Part shown: piece by piece, positions 41,979 through 50,282 of the stretch | How the letters are laid out: every line of letters starts with the position of its first letter | How positions within the stretch are numbered: the first letter of the stretch is position 1 | Source: CAYJPV01 sp964396055 | GTDB lineage: Bacteria; Acidobacteriota; Vicinamibacteria; Vicinamibacterales; JAKQTR01 | Length of the DNA stretch: 50,667 bases | Direction: 5' to 3' | NCBI GenBank assembly: GCA_964396055.1 | Contig: CAYNDV010000017.1 | Span: 1-50,667, forward strand | Translations under genes and position numbers: made by a program | Notes under the pieces: generated by a model | What the model was told of the DNA's origin: nothing | Databases searched by the model: none | Seen by the model: the letters and a program-made list of their open reading frames with translations, nothing else

Positions 41979-43520
41979 TCACTCCCACTCGATCGTCGCC
42001 GGCGGCTTGGAGCTGATGTCGTACACGACCCGGTTGACACCCCGGACCTCGTTCACGAGCCGCGACGAGATGCCGCCCAGCACCTCCATCGGCAGCCGGG
42101 CCCAGTCCGCTGTCATGCCGTCGAGGCTCTCCACGGCCCGCACCGCGATCGTGTACTCGTAGGTGCGTTCGTCGCCCATCACGCCCACGCTCTTCACCGG
42201 CAGCAGCACCGCGAAACTCTGCCACAGCCGGCCGTACCACCCCTGGCGGCGGATCTCGTCCACCACCACCGCGTCGGCCCGCCGCAGCAGGTCGAGCCGC
42301 TCGCCGGTGATCTCCCCCACCACCCGCACGGCCAGCCCGGGCCCCGGGAACGGCTGGCGCGTCACGAATTCCTCGTCGAGGCCCAGCGCCCGCCCCAGGG
42401 CCCGCACCTCGTCCTTGAAGAGCTGCCGCAGCGGCTCCACCAGCTTGAACCGCATCCGTTCCGGCAACCCGCCCACGTTGTGGTGGCTCTTGATCGTGGC
42501 CGACGGTCCCATCACGGACACGGATTCGATCACGTCAGGGTACAGCGTGCCCTGCGCCAGGAACTCGAAGCCGCCGAGGCGCGCCGCCTCCTCCTCGAAG
42601 ACGTCCACGAAGAGTCCGCCGATGATCTTCCGCTTCTGCTCGGGATCGGTCACGCCGGCCAGGGCCGCCACGAACCGCGCCGAGGCGTCCACGAACACCA
42701 CGCGGAGGCGCAGCTTCTCGGCCAGGCGCCGCCGCACCTGCGCGGCCTCGTCCAGGCGCAGCAGGCCGTTGTCCACGAACACGCACGTCAACCGGTCGCC
42801 GAGGGCGCGGTGCAGCAGCACGGCCGCCACCGCCGAGTCCACGCCGCCGCTCAGGGCGCAGACCACCCGGCCCGCGCCGACCTGCGCCCGGATCGCCGCC
42901 ACCGCCTCGTCGGCATAGGACGCGATCGTCCAGTCGCCGCGGCACCCGCACACCTCGAAGGCGAACCGCCGGAGGATGGCCGCGCCATGCTGCGTGTGCA
43001 CCACCTCCGGGTGAAACAGCAGGCCGAACTGCCGGCGCTCGAGCGACTCGATGGCCGCCACCGGGGCGTTGGCGCTCGTGGCCACGACCCGGAATCCGGG
43101 AGGCGCGGCCTCCACGTAATCGCCGTGGCTCGCCCACACCGCCTGCTCGACCGGCACTCCCTCGAACAGGCACCCGCGCGGCTCGGTGGCCTGCACCGTG
43201 GCGGGCCCGAACTCCCGGTGCGGCGCCCGCCCCACGCGTCCACCCAGTTCCGTCGTCAGCAGCTGCATGCCGTAGCAGATGCCCAGCACCGGCACGCCCG
43301 CCTGCAGCACGCCGGGGTCCACGCGCGGCGCGTTCGGATCGTCCACGCTGCGCGGGCCGCCCGACAGGATGATCCCGGCCGGACGGCGCGCGAGGATCGC
43401 GTCGAGCGGCTCATGGAAGGGCACGATCTCGGAATACACCGCCAGTTCGCGCAGCCGCCGGGCGATCAGTTGCGTGTATTGCGAGCCGAAGTCGACGACG
43501 ACGATGGTCTGATGAGTCAC
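41979..43520 (-). CDS. guaA: GMP synthase, glutamine-hydrolysing (513 aa)
   Basis: GuaA converts XMP to GMP. The class I glutamine amidotransferase domain (1-195) has nucleophile Cys82 in 'GICYGMQLL' and 'FHPEVVHT' with the catalytic His and Glu. The ATP-pyrophosphatase domain has the PP-loop 'ALSGGVDSAVAA', and the C-terminal dimerisation domain ends 'SKPPATIEWE', the family terminus. GTG 43520 (VTHQTIVVVDFGSQYTQ) is the only start near the conserved N-terminus. It heads the long - strand run and has a promoter with a perfect TATAAT -10 at 43598-43593. Confidence 0.97.
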   Translation of the reverse strand: MTHQTIVVVDFGSQYTQLIARRLRELAVYSEIVPFHEPLDAILARRPAGIILSGGPRSVDDPNAPRVDPGVLQAGVPVLGICYGMQLLTTELGGRVGRAPHREFGPATVQATEPRGCLFEGVPVEQAVWASHGDYVEAAPPGFRVVATSANAPVAAIESLERRQFGLLFHPEVVHTQHGAAILRRFAFEVCGCRGDWTIASYADEAVAAIRAQVGAGRVVCALSGGVDSAVAAVLLHRALGDRLTCVFVDNGLLRLDEAAQVRRRLAEKLRLRVVFVDASARFVAALAGVTDPEQKRKIIGGLFVDVFEEEAARLGGFEFLAQGTLYPDVIESVSVMGPSATIKSHHNVGGLPERMRFKLVEPLRQLFKDEVRALGRALGLDEEFVTRQPFPGPGLAVRVVGEITGERLDLLRRADAVVVDEIRRQGWYGRLWQSFAVLLPVKSVGVMGDERTYEYTIAVRAVESLDGMTADWARLPMEVLGGISSRLVNEVRGVNRVVYDISSKPPATIEWE

Positions 43521-43591
43521 GAGGACTGGTCCGCGATCACGGGGCCGGCACGGGGCCCACGGGCCGGCCGGGACGGTGGTGGTCTTTGTCG

Positions 43592-43623
43592 TATTATACC
43601 GGGGTGATCTCGCGCGCGACCAA
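43592..43623. promoter_or_regulatory. Overlapping divergent -10 elements for guaA and the propeller gene
   Basis: The - strand has TTGGTC (43623-43618), a 19-nt spacer and a perfect TATAAT (43598-43593), about 66-73 nt upstream of the guaA GTG. The + strand reads TATTAT at 43592-43597, six bases before the GTG at 43604. The two -10 elements share five bases through local symmetry. The + strand -35 is weak. Confidence 0.6.
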
Positions 43624-44851
43624 TTCCCCGTCTCGCGGCCGGCGGCCGGCGTCCAGGCCGCCGTGCCGGCGCCTCGCCGCGCTCCTGGCACTCGGCCTCG
43701 CGCTGGCGGCCGCGGTCCCCGCCGCGGCGCAGGAGGCCTCGCTCGTCACCTTTCCCGGCGGCGTCGTGTGGCAGACGCAGTTGCCCGCCGCGCCCGCGTT
43801 CCCGCCGGCGTTCGACGCCACCCGGGCGTTCATCGCCCTGAAGGACGGCACGCTGGCCGCGGTCGGGCTCGACACCGGTGTGGTCACCTGGAGCCTGGCC
43901 CAGGCCGCCAGCGTCCCTCCCGCCGCCGGCGGCGGCCTCGTCGCCGGGGCCGACGGCGCCACGGTCTGGGTACGCGACGCCGCCACCGGCGCGCCGCGCT
44001 GGCAGCGGACCCTCGACCACCCTGCCGTCACGCAGGTGCTCGTCACCGCCGAAGCGGTGGTCGTCGCGACGGAGGGCGGGATCGTGGTGAGCCTCCTGGC
44101 CGCCGATGGGGCCGAGCGCTGGCGCCAGCCGCTCGGCACACGCCCGACGGCGGTGCCCGTCTCAGATGATCGACTGGTGTTCGCGGGCCTGCTCGACGGC
44201 CGGGTCGTGGCGCTCGACGCCCGCGCGGGCACGCCCGCGTGGACGCGCGCCCTGCGCGGCAAGATCCTCACGCTCTCGCTGTTCGACGACCGCCTGCTGG
44301 CCGGATCCAACGACAACTTCGCCTACATCCTCGCGGCGAAGGACGGCGACCAGAAGTGGAAGTGGCGCACCGGCGGCGACGTGATTGGCACGGCCATCGC
44401 CGACGCCCGCCGCCTCTACTACGTGTCGTTGTCGAATACGCTCCTGGCCCACAACCGCCGCAACGGACACCTGGCCTGGAAACGCGGCCTGCCGTCGCGG
44501 CCGGCCGGCGGACCGGTCTGGATCGGCGACCGGGTGGTGGTGGCGGGCGTGGCGCCGGAACTGCGCGCCTTCAAGGTCGAGGACGGCAGTCCCTCGGGCA
44601 CGGTGGGCGTGCCGGGACGGATTCTGCACCGGCCCCACCTCGCCGAGGCGGCGGGCGACGTGCCGGCGCGGCTCGTCATCGTCACCGGCGGCGGTCACGT
44701 CCTGGCGCTCGGGCAGACGGTCGAACCGCCGCTGGTGCCGATGGAAGAGCCCTTCGGCCGCAAGCTCGCCCCTGAAACGCTGGGCGGACCGGCACAGCGC
44801 CCGGGCCAGGGCCAGGCCCCGGCCCGCCGGCGCGACGGCGGGCGGCCCTGA
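43604..44851 (+). CDS. Exported PQQ-type beta-propeller protein, BamB-like (415 aa)
   Basis: A signal peptide runs to about residue 43 ('LGLALAAAVPAAAQEA'). Repeated PQQ-type blades follow, each with a 'G.v.ALDa.tG...W....' pattern: 'AVGLDTGVVTWSL', 'VRDAATGAPRWQR', 'VALDARAGTPAWTR', 'AKDGDQKWKWRTG', 'HNRRNGHLAWKRG'. The fold is that of BamB and PQQ-dependent dehydrogenases, but no dehydrogenase catalytic or Ca-binding set is seen, so a scaffolding role is more likely. BamB identity is not proven. GTG 43604 was chosen because TATTAT lies six bases upstream, which implies a leaderless mRNA; TTG 43586 is the alternative. Confidence 0.72.
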   Translation: MISRATNSPSRGRRPASRPPCRRLAALLALGLALAAAVPAAAQEASLVTFPGGVVWQTQLPAAPAFPPAFDATRAFIALKDGTLAAVGLDTGVVTWSLAQAASVPPAAGGGLVAGADGATVWVRDAATGAPRWQRTLDHPAVTQVLVTAEAVVVATEGGIVVSLLAADGAERWRQPLGTRPTAVPVSDDRLVFAGLLDGRVVALDARAGTPAWTRALRGKILTLSLFDDRLLAGSNDNFAYILAAKDGDQKWKWRTGGDVIGTAIADARRLYYVSLSNTLLAHNRRNGHLAWKRGLPSRPAGGPVWIGDRVVVAGVAPELRAFKVEDGSPSGTVGVPGRILHRPHLAEAAGDVPARLVIVTGGGHVLALGQTVEPPLVPMEEPFGRKLAPETLGGPAQRPGQGQAPARRRDGGRP

Positions 44852-44864
44852 CGCCGCGCCGCCC
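44840..44864. terminator. Weak GC hairpin at a convergent junction
   Basis: A 7-bp stem (44840-44846 with 44858-44864) has an 11-nt loop and no T-run. It spans the stop of the propeller gene and touches the stop codon of the convergent membrane protein gene, which are only 12 nt apart. Confidence 0.35.
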
Positions 44865-45880
44865 TATCCGGCAAAGGGCGGCCCGTCGGGATCGGCGGCG
44901 TCCGGCTCGATGATCTCGGGTCCCTGCTGGCGGCGGTAGAGGTTGACGTAGGCCACCAGCGCGCTCAGTCCCAGATACTGGAAGACGAGCCCCCGGAACA
45001 GCCAGGCCAGCAGCTGCAGCGGCACGACCGCGAGCCCCACCAGCGGCACGAACGCGATGAGGCCAAGGCTCGTGGTCGCCACAATCGAGATGATCGTGGC
45101 GCCGACCACGAGCAGCAGCACCAGGCCGAACACGCTCAGCACGAGGCGCGCCTCGCGGCGCAGGAGGCGCGTCACCCGCACGGCGGCAATGCGGACGCTG
45201 CAGTCGTCCACCACGACGACCATCTGGATGAGCAGGTAGAGGAAGTTGACCAGCGTGATCCAGGCCGCGAGCACCGTTGACGCCAGCCCCGCCGTCAGCG
45301 TCCACGCGACGTTCGACTCGGGCGTCAGGGACGCCGGCAGGTTGCCGAACAGCACGGCGAGGTAGATCCCGCCCGACAGCAGATACACGCCGAACAGCAC
45401 CAGCCCGAGCCGGAGGTACCGCCGGAACACGTGCAGGCACCCGTCGCGGAACCGGTCGAGCGTGAATCGCGTCGCGCTCTGGAACACCGGCAGCGTGAGC
45501 GGGGGCAGTTCCACGGCGCCGCCGTCGCGCTCGCCGAGGGCCAGCACGGTCACAGTGCCACCCTTGGTCAGGAACAGCAGCACGGACCCCGCCAGCCCGA
45601 CGATGCCGAATGAAAGGATGAAGGCGCCGAGGGCAATCGGCTCCGACACCAGCGCCGACGCCACGCTCGTGAGGCTCGCCCGCAAGTCGTTGCCGGCGAA
45701 GTCGGGCAGGTCGCGCCCCAGGACGAGGGCCACCACCAGCACACCCACCACGATGGGCACCGTCAACAGCAGCTTGACGGTGGAGTCGGCCACGAACTGA
45801 ATGGCCGTCACCTGCCAGTTGGCGGCGGCCACGAGGGCGCCGCGCTTCAGGACCGTCTTGACGGTGACGTGGGTCTGCAT
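44864..45880 (-). CDS. Multi-pass membrane protein of unknown function (338 aa)
   Basis: I do not recognise the family with certainty. Six to seven hydrophobic segments are visible: about 34-55, 88-110, 155-180, 190-220, 247-272 and 280-310. Cytoplasm-facing stretches are rich in Arg, including 'RVTRLLRREARL' before the fifth. The C-terminus is hydrophilic and acidic. It resembles small integral membrane proteins with a glycerophosphodiesterase-type membrane domain, but this is only an impression. ATG 45880 was chosen over the GTG at 45895. The upstream gap to the kinase gene (107 nt) contains a TATAAG -10-like element on the - strand. Confidence 0.6.
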   Translation of the reverse strand: MQTHVTVKTVLKRGALVAAANWQVTAIQFVADSTVKLLLTVPIVVGVLVVALVLGRDLPDFAGNDLRASLTSVASALVSEPIALGAFILSFGIVGLAGSVLLFLTKGGTVTVLALGERDGGAVELPPLTLPVFQSATRFTLDRFRDGCLHVFRRYLRLGLVLFGVYLLSGGIYLAVLFGNLPASLTPESNVAWTLTAGLASTVLAAWITLVNFLYLLIQMVVVVDDCSVRIAAVRVTRLLRREARLVLSVFGLVLLLVVGATIISIVATTSLGLIAFVPLVGLAVVPLQLLAWLFRGLVFQYLGLSALVAYVNLYRRQQGPEIIEPDAADPDGPPFAG

Positions 45881-45987
45881 GAGGCTGGGCGGCACGACAC
45901 CGGCACGTCGCAGGCCGTCCGCCGCCTACTCTTATAGCACGGGACTTGCGCGGCGGAACGCGGGCCGCGGGCCGCAGCCTATCTGGT

Positions 45988-48900
45988 ATGCTGCTTCGCA
46001 TCCGTATGCCGGCCTTCTCCTCAGCCCGCCCGTGGACCCGCTGGCTCGTCGCCTGGGCCGCCGTGGGCGGGCTGGTGTTCGCCGGATTCACCGCCTTCGA
46101 ACTGCACCAGTTCGCGCGCAGCGACGAGGACGGCGCCCGGCGCGTGCTGGACGATGTCGAGCGCACGTTCGCGGCCACCGCCAGGCGCGTGGAGGACGCC
46201 GCCACCCGCGTCGCCATGGAGCCCGACGCGATCGCCCGGGCGGCCTCGGGGCCGGACGCGGCCAGCGGCCTGTTCGGGCGCCTGCAGGCGATCACCGCCG
46301 GCGATGAACGCCTGTCGGTGACGGTGTACTCCGCGCAATCCCTGCCGCTGGCCTGGAGCGGGCGCCCATCGGACGTGCCCCGTGCCCGCATCGGCACCGC
46401 GAGCGCCATGTTCGTGGCACCCGGCCCCCTGGGGCCGCGTCTCGTGGCGGTGCGACCGGTGCTGGCAGCACCCGCGCCGTCTGACGCCGGCACCGAGGCG
46501 GTGACGGGCCCGCAGGCGCGCATCGCCACGGTGGTGGCCGAGTGGCTGCTGCCCACCGGCCCGGCCGCTACGGCCCTGATCGGCGAAGCCACCTGGACCG
46601 CCCACGGCCTCACGCTGCCGTTGCGCGCCCGCTACGAGGGCGCGGGTACCGATCGACAGCCGGGGGCCTTCCTGCTGAGAGCCCCGGACGGCACGCCGCT
46701 GCTCGACGGACGCGTGGTGCCCGGTGACGTGGCCCGGGCCCGCAGCCTGCTGCGCGCCCGCCTGGCCGGCGCGCAGTGGCTCGTGGCCGGCATCTTCCTC
46801 ACGCTGGCTGCCGCACCCATCCTGACCTGGCGTGCGCGGGCGCGCTCGGCGCTGGCATTCGTGGCGGCCACCGTGGCCGCAATTCTCGGGGTTCTAGCCG
46901 GACGGGCGGCCGCGTGGGTCGCCCTGGGACTGCTGGTGCCCGGCCCGGGCGACGACCTGCCCGGTGGCCTGCTCACCCGGTCCGCCGCGGACGTCTTCCT
47001 CACCGCCGGCAGCGCGTTCCTCCTCGTCGTCATCGTCGCCAACGCGGTGGTGCATGCGCGGCGGGCGTGGCGCCGCGCGCGCCGCAACGTCGCCGGCGAT
47101 CCCCGTGCGCTGGCAGGGTTCCTCGCGTCGGGCGTGCTGGCCGGCGGCGTGGTGAGCCTGGTCTTCGCCGGCCTGCAGACACTCATCCGCGACCAGGTGG
47201 CCGCCACCTCCATCGACCTCCTGCGCTTCTCGCTCTATCCCGCCACCGCCGAGCGGCTGTTGATCGAGGGCGCGCTCGTGCTGGCCGCAGCCGCCGCCAT
47301 CTGGCTCGCCGTCACCGTCTGCCTCACCGCGCTCCTGCCGTTCCGGATTGCCGCGGCCGGCCGCCTGCGGCTCGTCGCGGTCGCGTGCTGGGTCGTGCCG
47401 CCGCTGGCCTGGATCGCGACGCGGGTTCCCGAGTCCGACCCGTCGGCACCCGCGCTGGTGGCCCCGGTCCTGCTGACGGCGGCGGCAGGCTGGGCGTGGC
47501 GGAGGATCGTGCGCCGCTACAGGCACGTGTCGCAAGGCGCCCGGCTGCTGATGTTGTTTGCCGGCCTCACGGTCCCCATCCTGGCGTGGTACCCCGGCGT
47601 GTTCATGGAGTCGACCCGGGCCCGGCGTGATCTGGTGGCGGCGCGGCTGGCCCCGCAGGTCATGAGCCAGCGTGACGACCTGCAGGCGAGGGTGCGCGCG
47701 GCGCTCGAGCAGATCGACCGGGTCGCCGACCTCGCGGATCTCGTGGCCGCGGGGCGGGGCGGCAGCACGCCGGTGCCCAGCGACTCGGCGTTCTACGTGT
47801 GGTCGCAAACCGACCTCTCGCGCTTCCGGCTGACGTCGGCGATCGAGTTGTACGGCCCGGACGGCCTGCTGGCCAGCCGGTTCGCCCTCAAGCTGCCCGA
47901 CTACACGTCGGCGCAGCAGCGCTGGGAGGGCGAGGGCTGCCGCTGGGAACTCTTCGAGGAGGTGTCGCCCTTCTTCTCCGAGGAACGCCGGCTGCTCTAC
48001 GCGGGGCGCGGGTTGTGCGTGGACACGCCGGCCGGCCGGCGCGTGGTGGGGGCCATCGCGATCTACGCCATGCTGGATTATGGCGATCTGCCGTTCGTCG
48101 GGGCGCAGACCCCGTACGCGGCCCTCGTGCGCGGCGCGCCCACCGCGACGCGCGACCCGATCCACGGGCGCGACGTGCAGTTTGTCGCCTACGGCTGGAG
48201 CCGGCGCCCGGTCTACGCCTCCGGCGACTCCTGGTCCCTCGATGACGCCACCTTCGCGCGGGTGTACGCGTCGCGGGTGCCCTTCTGGACCACGGTGCCG
48301 GGCCGCGACCGCGCGTGGGCCGTACACCTGTCCAACGACCGCGGCGGCATCTACGCGCTCGGCTATCCGCTGCTGTCGTGGGTGGAACATCTCGTCAACC
48401 TCGGCGAGCTGGTCGTCCTCGGCGGGCTGACGTTCGTGGCGCTCGTCTGCGGCCTGTGGGTCACGGCGCTCGCCGGCGGGTACCGCAGCCTGCGCGGGCG
48501 CGACCTGCTGCGCGAGGTGCGCGCCAGCTTCTACCGGAAGCTCTTTCTCGCCTTCGTCGCCGCCGCGGCGATTCCGGTGCTGACGCTGGCCGTGGTGGCG
48601 CGGGCCTACCTGTCGGCGCGTCTGCTGGCCGGGATCGAGGAGACCGCTGCGCGGACGGCAGGCGTGGCGCAGCGCGTGGTGGAGGATTACGCCCAGATCC
48701 AGGAGCGCGGCGAGCGCCGCCTCACCAGCGTCGACGACGACATCCTGGTGTGGATCGCGCGCGCCATCGACCTCGACGTCAACGTGTTCGAGGGCCCGCA
48801 CCTGGTCGCCACGAGCGAGCGGAACCTCTACGCGTCGGGCGCGCTGCCGACGCGGACCTCGTCGGCCATCTACCGGGCCATCGAGCTCGAGCGGCGGGCG

Positions 48901-49980
48901 ACCTACGTGGCCAGCGAACGGCTGGGCTGGTTCGATTTCCTCGTGGCGGCCGCCCCGGTGCGCCTCGGCGGCCGGGAGGCCATCCTGACCGTCCCCCTCA
49001 CCCTGCGCCAGCAGGCCATCGAGCGGGAAATCGACGATCTCAACCGCCGCATCCTGCTGGCGGTGATCGCGTTCATCCTGGCGGGCTCGGCCCTGGGCTA
49101 CTGGATGGCGGAGCGGATCGCGGACCCCGTCAACCGGCTGCAGCGGGCCACGGCCCGCATTGCGCGCGGCGACCTCACCGCGCGCGTCGCGCTCACGTCC
49201 ACCGACGAGCTGCGGCGCCTCGTGGAGGCCTTCAACCGCATGGCCACCGAGCTGCAGCGGCAGCAATCCGAACTGGAGCGCACCCACCGCCTGGAGGCGT
49301 GGGCCGACATGGCGCGGCAGGTGGCCCACGAGATCAAGAACCCGCTGACCCCGATCCAGCTGTCCGCCGAGCACCTGCGCCGCGTGCACCACGACCGGGG
49401 CACGCCGCTCTCGCCGGTGCTCGAGGGCTGCGTGGACTCCATCCTGGCGCAGGTGCGGCTGCTGCGGCAGATCGCGGCCGAGTTCTCGAGCTTCGCCTCG
49501 TCGCCCACGCCGCGGCCCGTGGCCGCCGACATCGGCGAACTCCTCAGCGAGGTGGTCGAGCCGTACCGGCCCGGCCTGGCGGGACGCGTCGCGTTCGACG
49601 TGGAGGTGGAGCCGGGCCTGCCCGCCCTGGCGATGGACCGGACGCTGGTCGGCCGCGCGCTCACCAACGTGATCGACAACGCGCTGCACGCGATGCCGAA
49701 TGGCGGCACGCTCACGGTGACGGCCCGGGCCGCCGCGCCGCCGCCGGGCGTGACGGTGACGGTCCGGGACACGGGCGTCGGCATGGACGCCGCCGCCATC
49801 GCGCGCATCTTCGAACCCTACTTCTCCACCAAGGCCACCGGCACGGGGCTCGGCCTGACCATCGCCCGGCGCAACGTCGAGTTGCACGGGGGCACGGTCG
49901 CCGTGGCCAGCGAACCCGGCCGGGGCACGGTGGTGACGATGACGCTGCCGCGGTGGGCGGGGCCGGCCGCCTCTGCCTGA
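45988..49980 (+). CDS. Very large multi-TM sensor histidine kinase, NtrY-like (1330 aa)
   Basis: Arrangement by inspection: TM1 (18-38); extracytoplasmic domain (39-255); a block of seven or eight TM helices (about 258-545); a second outer domain (about 550-800); a TM pair (about 808-870); a third, shorter outer segment (about 880-1010); a final TM (1015-1035); HAMP (about 1036-1090). HisKA follows with phospho-acceptor His1114 in 'VAHEIKNPLTPIQL', then HATPase with N-box Asn1231 ('NVIDNALHAM'), G1 'DTGVGMD' and G2 'GTGLGLTIARRN'. The kinase core is of the NtrY/NtrB type with HEIKNPLTPI. No response regulator follows; the next gene is an antitoxin. Signal unknown. ATG 46006 is an alternative start. 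Confidence 0.85.
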   Translation: MLLRIRMPAFSSARPWTRWLVAWAAVGGLVFAGFTAFELHQFARSDEDGARRVLDDVERTFAATARRVEDAATRVAMEPDAIARAASGPDAASGLFGRLQAITAGDERLSVTVYSAQSLPLAWSGRPSDVPRARIGTASAMFVAPGPLGPRLVAVRPVLAAPAPSDAGTEAVTGPQARIATVVAEWLLPTGPAATALIGEATWTAHGLTLPLRARYEGAGTDRQPGAFLLRAPDGTPLLDGRVVPGDVARARSLLRARLAGAQWLVAGIFLTLAAAPILTWRARARSALAFVAATVAAILGVLAGRAAAWVALGLLVPGPGDDLPGGLLTRSAADVFLTAGSAFLLVVIVANAVVHARRAWRRARRNVAGDPRALAGFLASGVLAGGVVSLVFAGLQTLIRDQVAATSIDLLRFSLYPATAERLLIEGALVLAAAAAIWLAVTVCLTALLPFRIAAAGRLRLVAVACWVVPPLAWIATRVPESDPSAPALVAPVLLTAAAGWAWRRIVRRYRHVSQGARLLMLFAGLTVPILAWYPGVFMESTRARRDLVAARLAPQVMSQRDDLQARVRAALEQIDRVADLADLVAAGRGGSTPVPSDSAFYVWSQTDLSRFRLTSAIELYGPDGLLASRFALKLPDYTSAQQRWEGEGCRWELFEEVSPFFSEERRLLYAGRGLCVDTPAGRRVVGAIAIYAMLDYGDLPFVGAQTPYAALVRGAPTATRDPIHGRDVQFVAYGWSRRPVYASGDSWSLDDATFARVYASRVPFWTTVPGRDRAWAVHLSNDRGGIYALGYPLLSWVEHLVNLGELVVLGGLTFVALVCGLWVTALAGGYRSLRGRDLLREVRASFYRKLFLAFVAAAAIPVLTLAVVARAYLSARLLAGIEETAARTAGVAQRVVEDYAQIQERGERRLTSVDDDILVWIARAIDLDVNVFEGPHLVATSERNLYASGALPTRTSSAIYRAIELERRATYVASERLGWFDFLVAAAPVRLGGREAILTVPLTLRQQAIEREIDDLNRRILLAVIAFILAGSALGYWMAERIADPVNRLQRATARIARGDLTARVALTSTDELRRLVEAFNRMATELQRQQSELERTHRLEAWADMARQVAHEIKNPLTPIQLSAEHLRRVHHDRGTPLSPVLEGCVDSILAQVRLLRQIAAEFSSFASSPTPRPVAADIGELLSEVVEPYRPGLAGRVAFDVEVEPGLPALAMDRTLVGRALTNVIDNALHAMPNGGTLTVTARAAAPPPGVTVTVRDTGVGMDAAAIARIFEPYFSTKATGTGLGLTIARRNVELHGGTVAVASEPGRGTVVTMTLPRWAGPAASA

Positions 49981-50001
49981 TCGCGCTGCCGGAGGCGACG
50001 C

Positions 50002-50035
50002 TTGACAGGTGAGCATGGTAAGTATTTAGTACTTA
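50002..50035 (+). promoter_or_regulatory. Toxin-antitoxin promoter with palindromic operator over the -10
   Basis: TTGACA (50002-50007), followed by GG, a 17-nt spacer and TTTAGT (50025-50030), lie six bases upstream of the antitoxin ATG (50037). A perfect dyad TAAGTA-N5-TACTTA (50019-50024 with 50030-50035) covers the -10 and the probable transcript start. That is the expected position for autorepression by the AbrB/MazE-type antitoxin. There is no space for a ribosome-binding site, which suggests a leaderless mRNA. Confidence 0.7.
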
Positions 50036-50036
50036 T

Positions 50037-50282
50037 ATGAAGCGCAAGATCGTCCAGACGGGCAGTTCCCTCGCCGTGACGCTCCCGGCCGAGGTGGTCG
50101 AGGCGTTCGGGCTCAAGAAGGGCCAGGAGGTGGACGTCGCCGTCCACCCCGCGACCGGCGCCGTGGTTATTCGCCCGGGCGTGAAGTTCTTCGAGGATGG
50201 CAAGGTGACGAAGCGATTCAAGACGATGTCGACGTCCCTGCTCGAGCGCCGTGCTGCGCTGTACCGCGAACTCGCCAAATGA
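50037..50282 (+). CDS. AbrB/MazE-family antitoxin (81 aa)
   Basis: The N-terminal SpoVT/AbrB swapped-hairpin domain (1-46) reads 'KIVQTGSSLAVTLPAEVVEAFGLKKGQEVDV', split by its typical GSSLAVTLP and LKKGQEV elements. The C-terminal tail (50-81) is the expected toxin-binding part. The gene is followed by the Doc-type toxin on an ATGA overlap, the usual coupling of antitoxin and toxin. A palindrome at 50019-50035 is its probable operator. Such antitoxins are degraded by proteases under stress, freeing the toxin. Confidence 0.85.
   Translation: MKRKIVQTGSSLAVTLPAEVVEAFGLKKGQEVDVAVHPATGAVVIRPGVKFFEDGKVTKRFKTMSTSLLERRAALYRELAK

Noticed and set aside
38288..42016. A 1242-codon open frame on the + strand opposite dnaE
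   Set aside because: It is antisense to clear DnaE motifs; the composition (His/Arg/Val/Leu-rich repeats) is what GC-rich codons give on the opposite strand, and no domain is recognisable.
46894..50016. A 1040-codon - strand open frame opposite the sensor kinase
   Set aside because: It is antisense to the kinase core (HEIKNPLTPI, GTGLGL) and has no recognisable motif.
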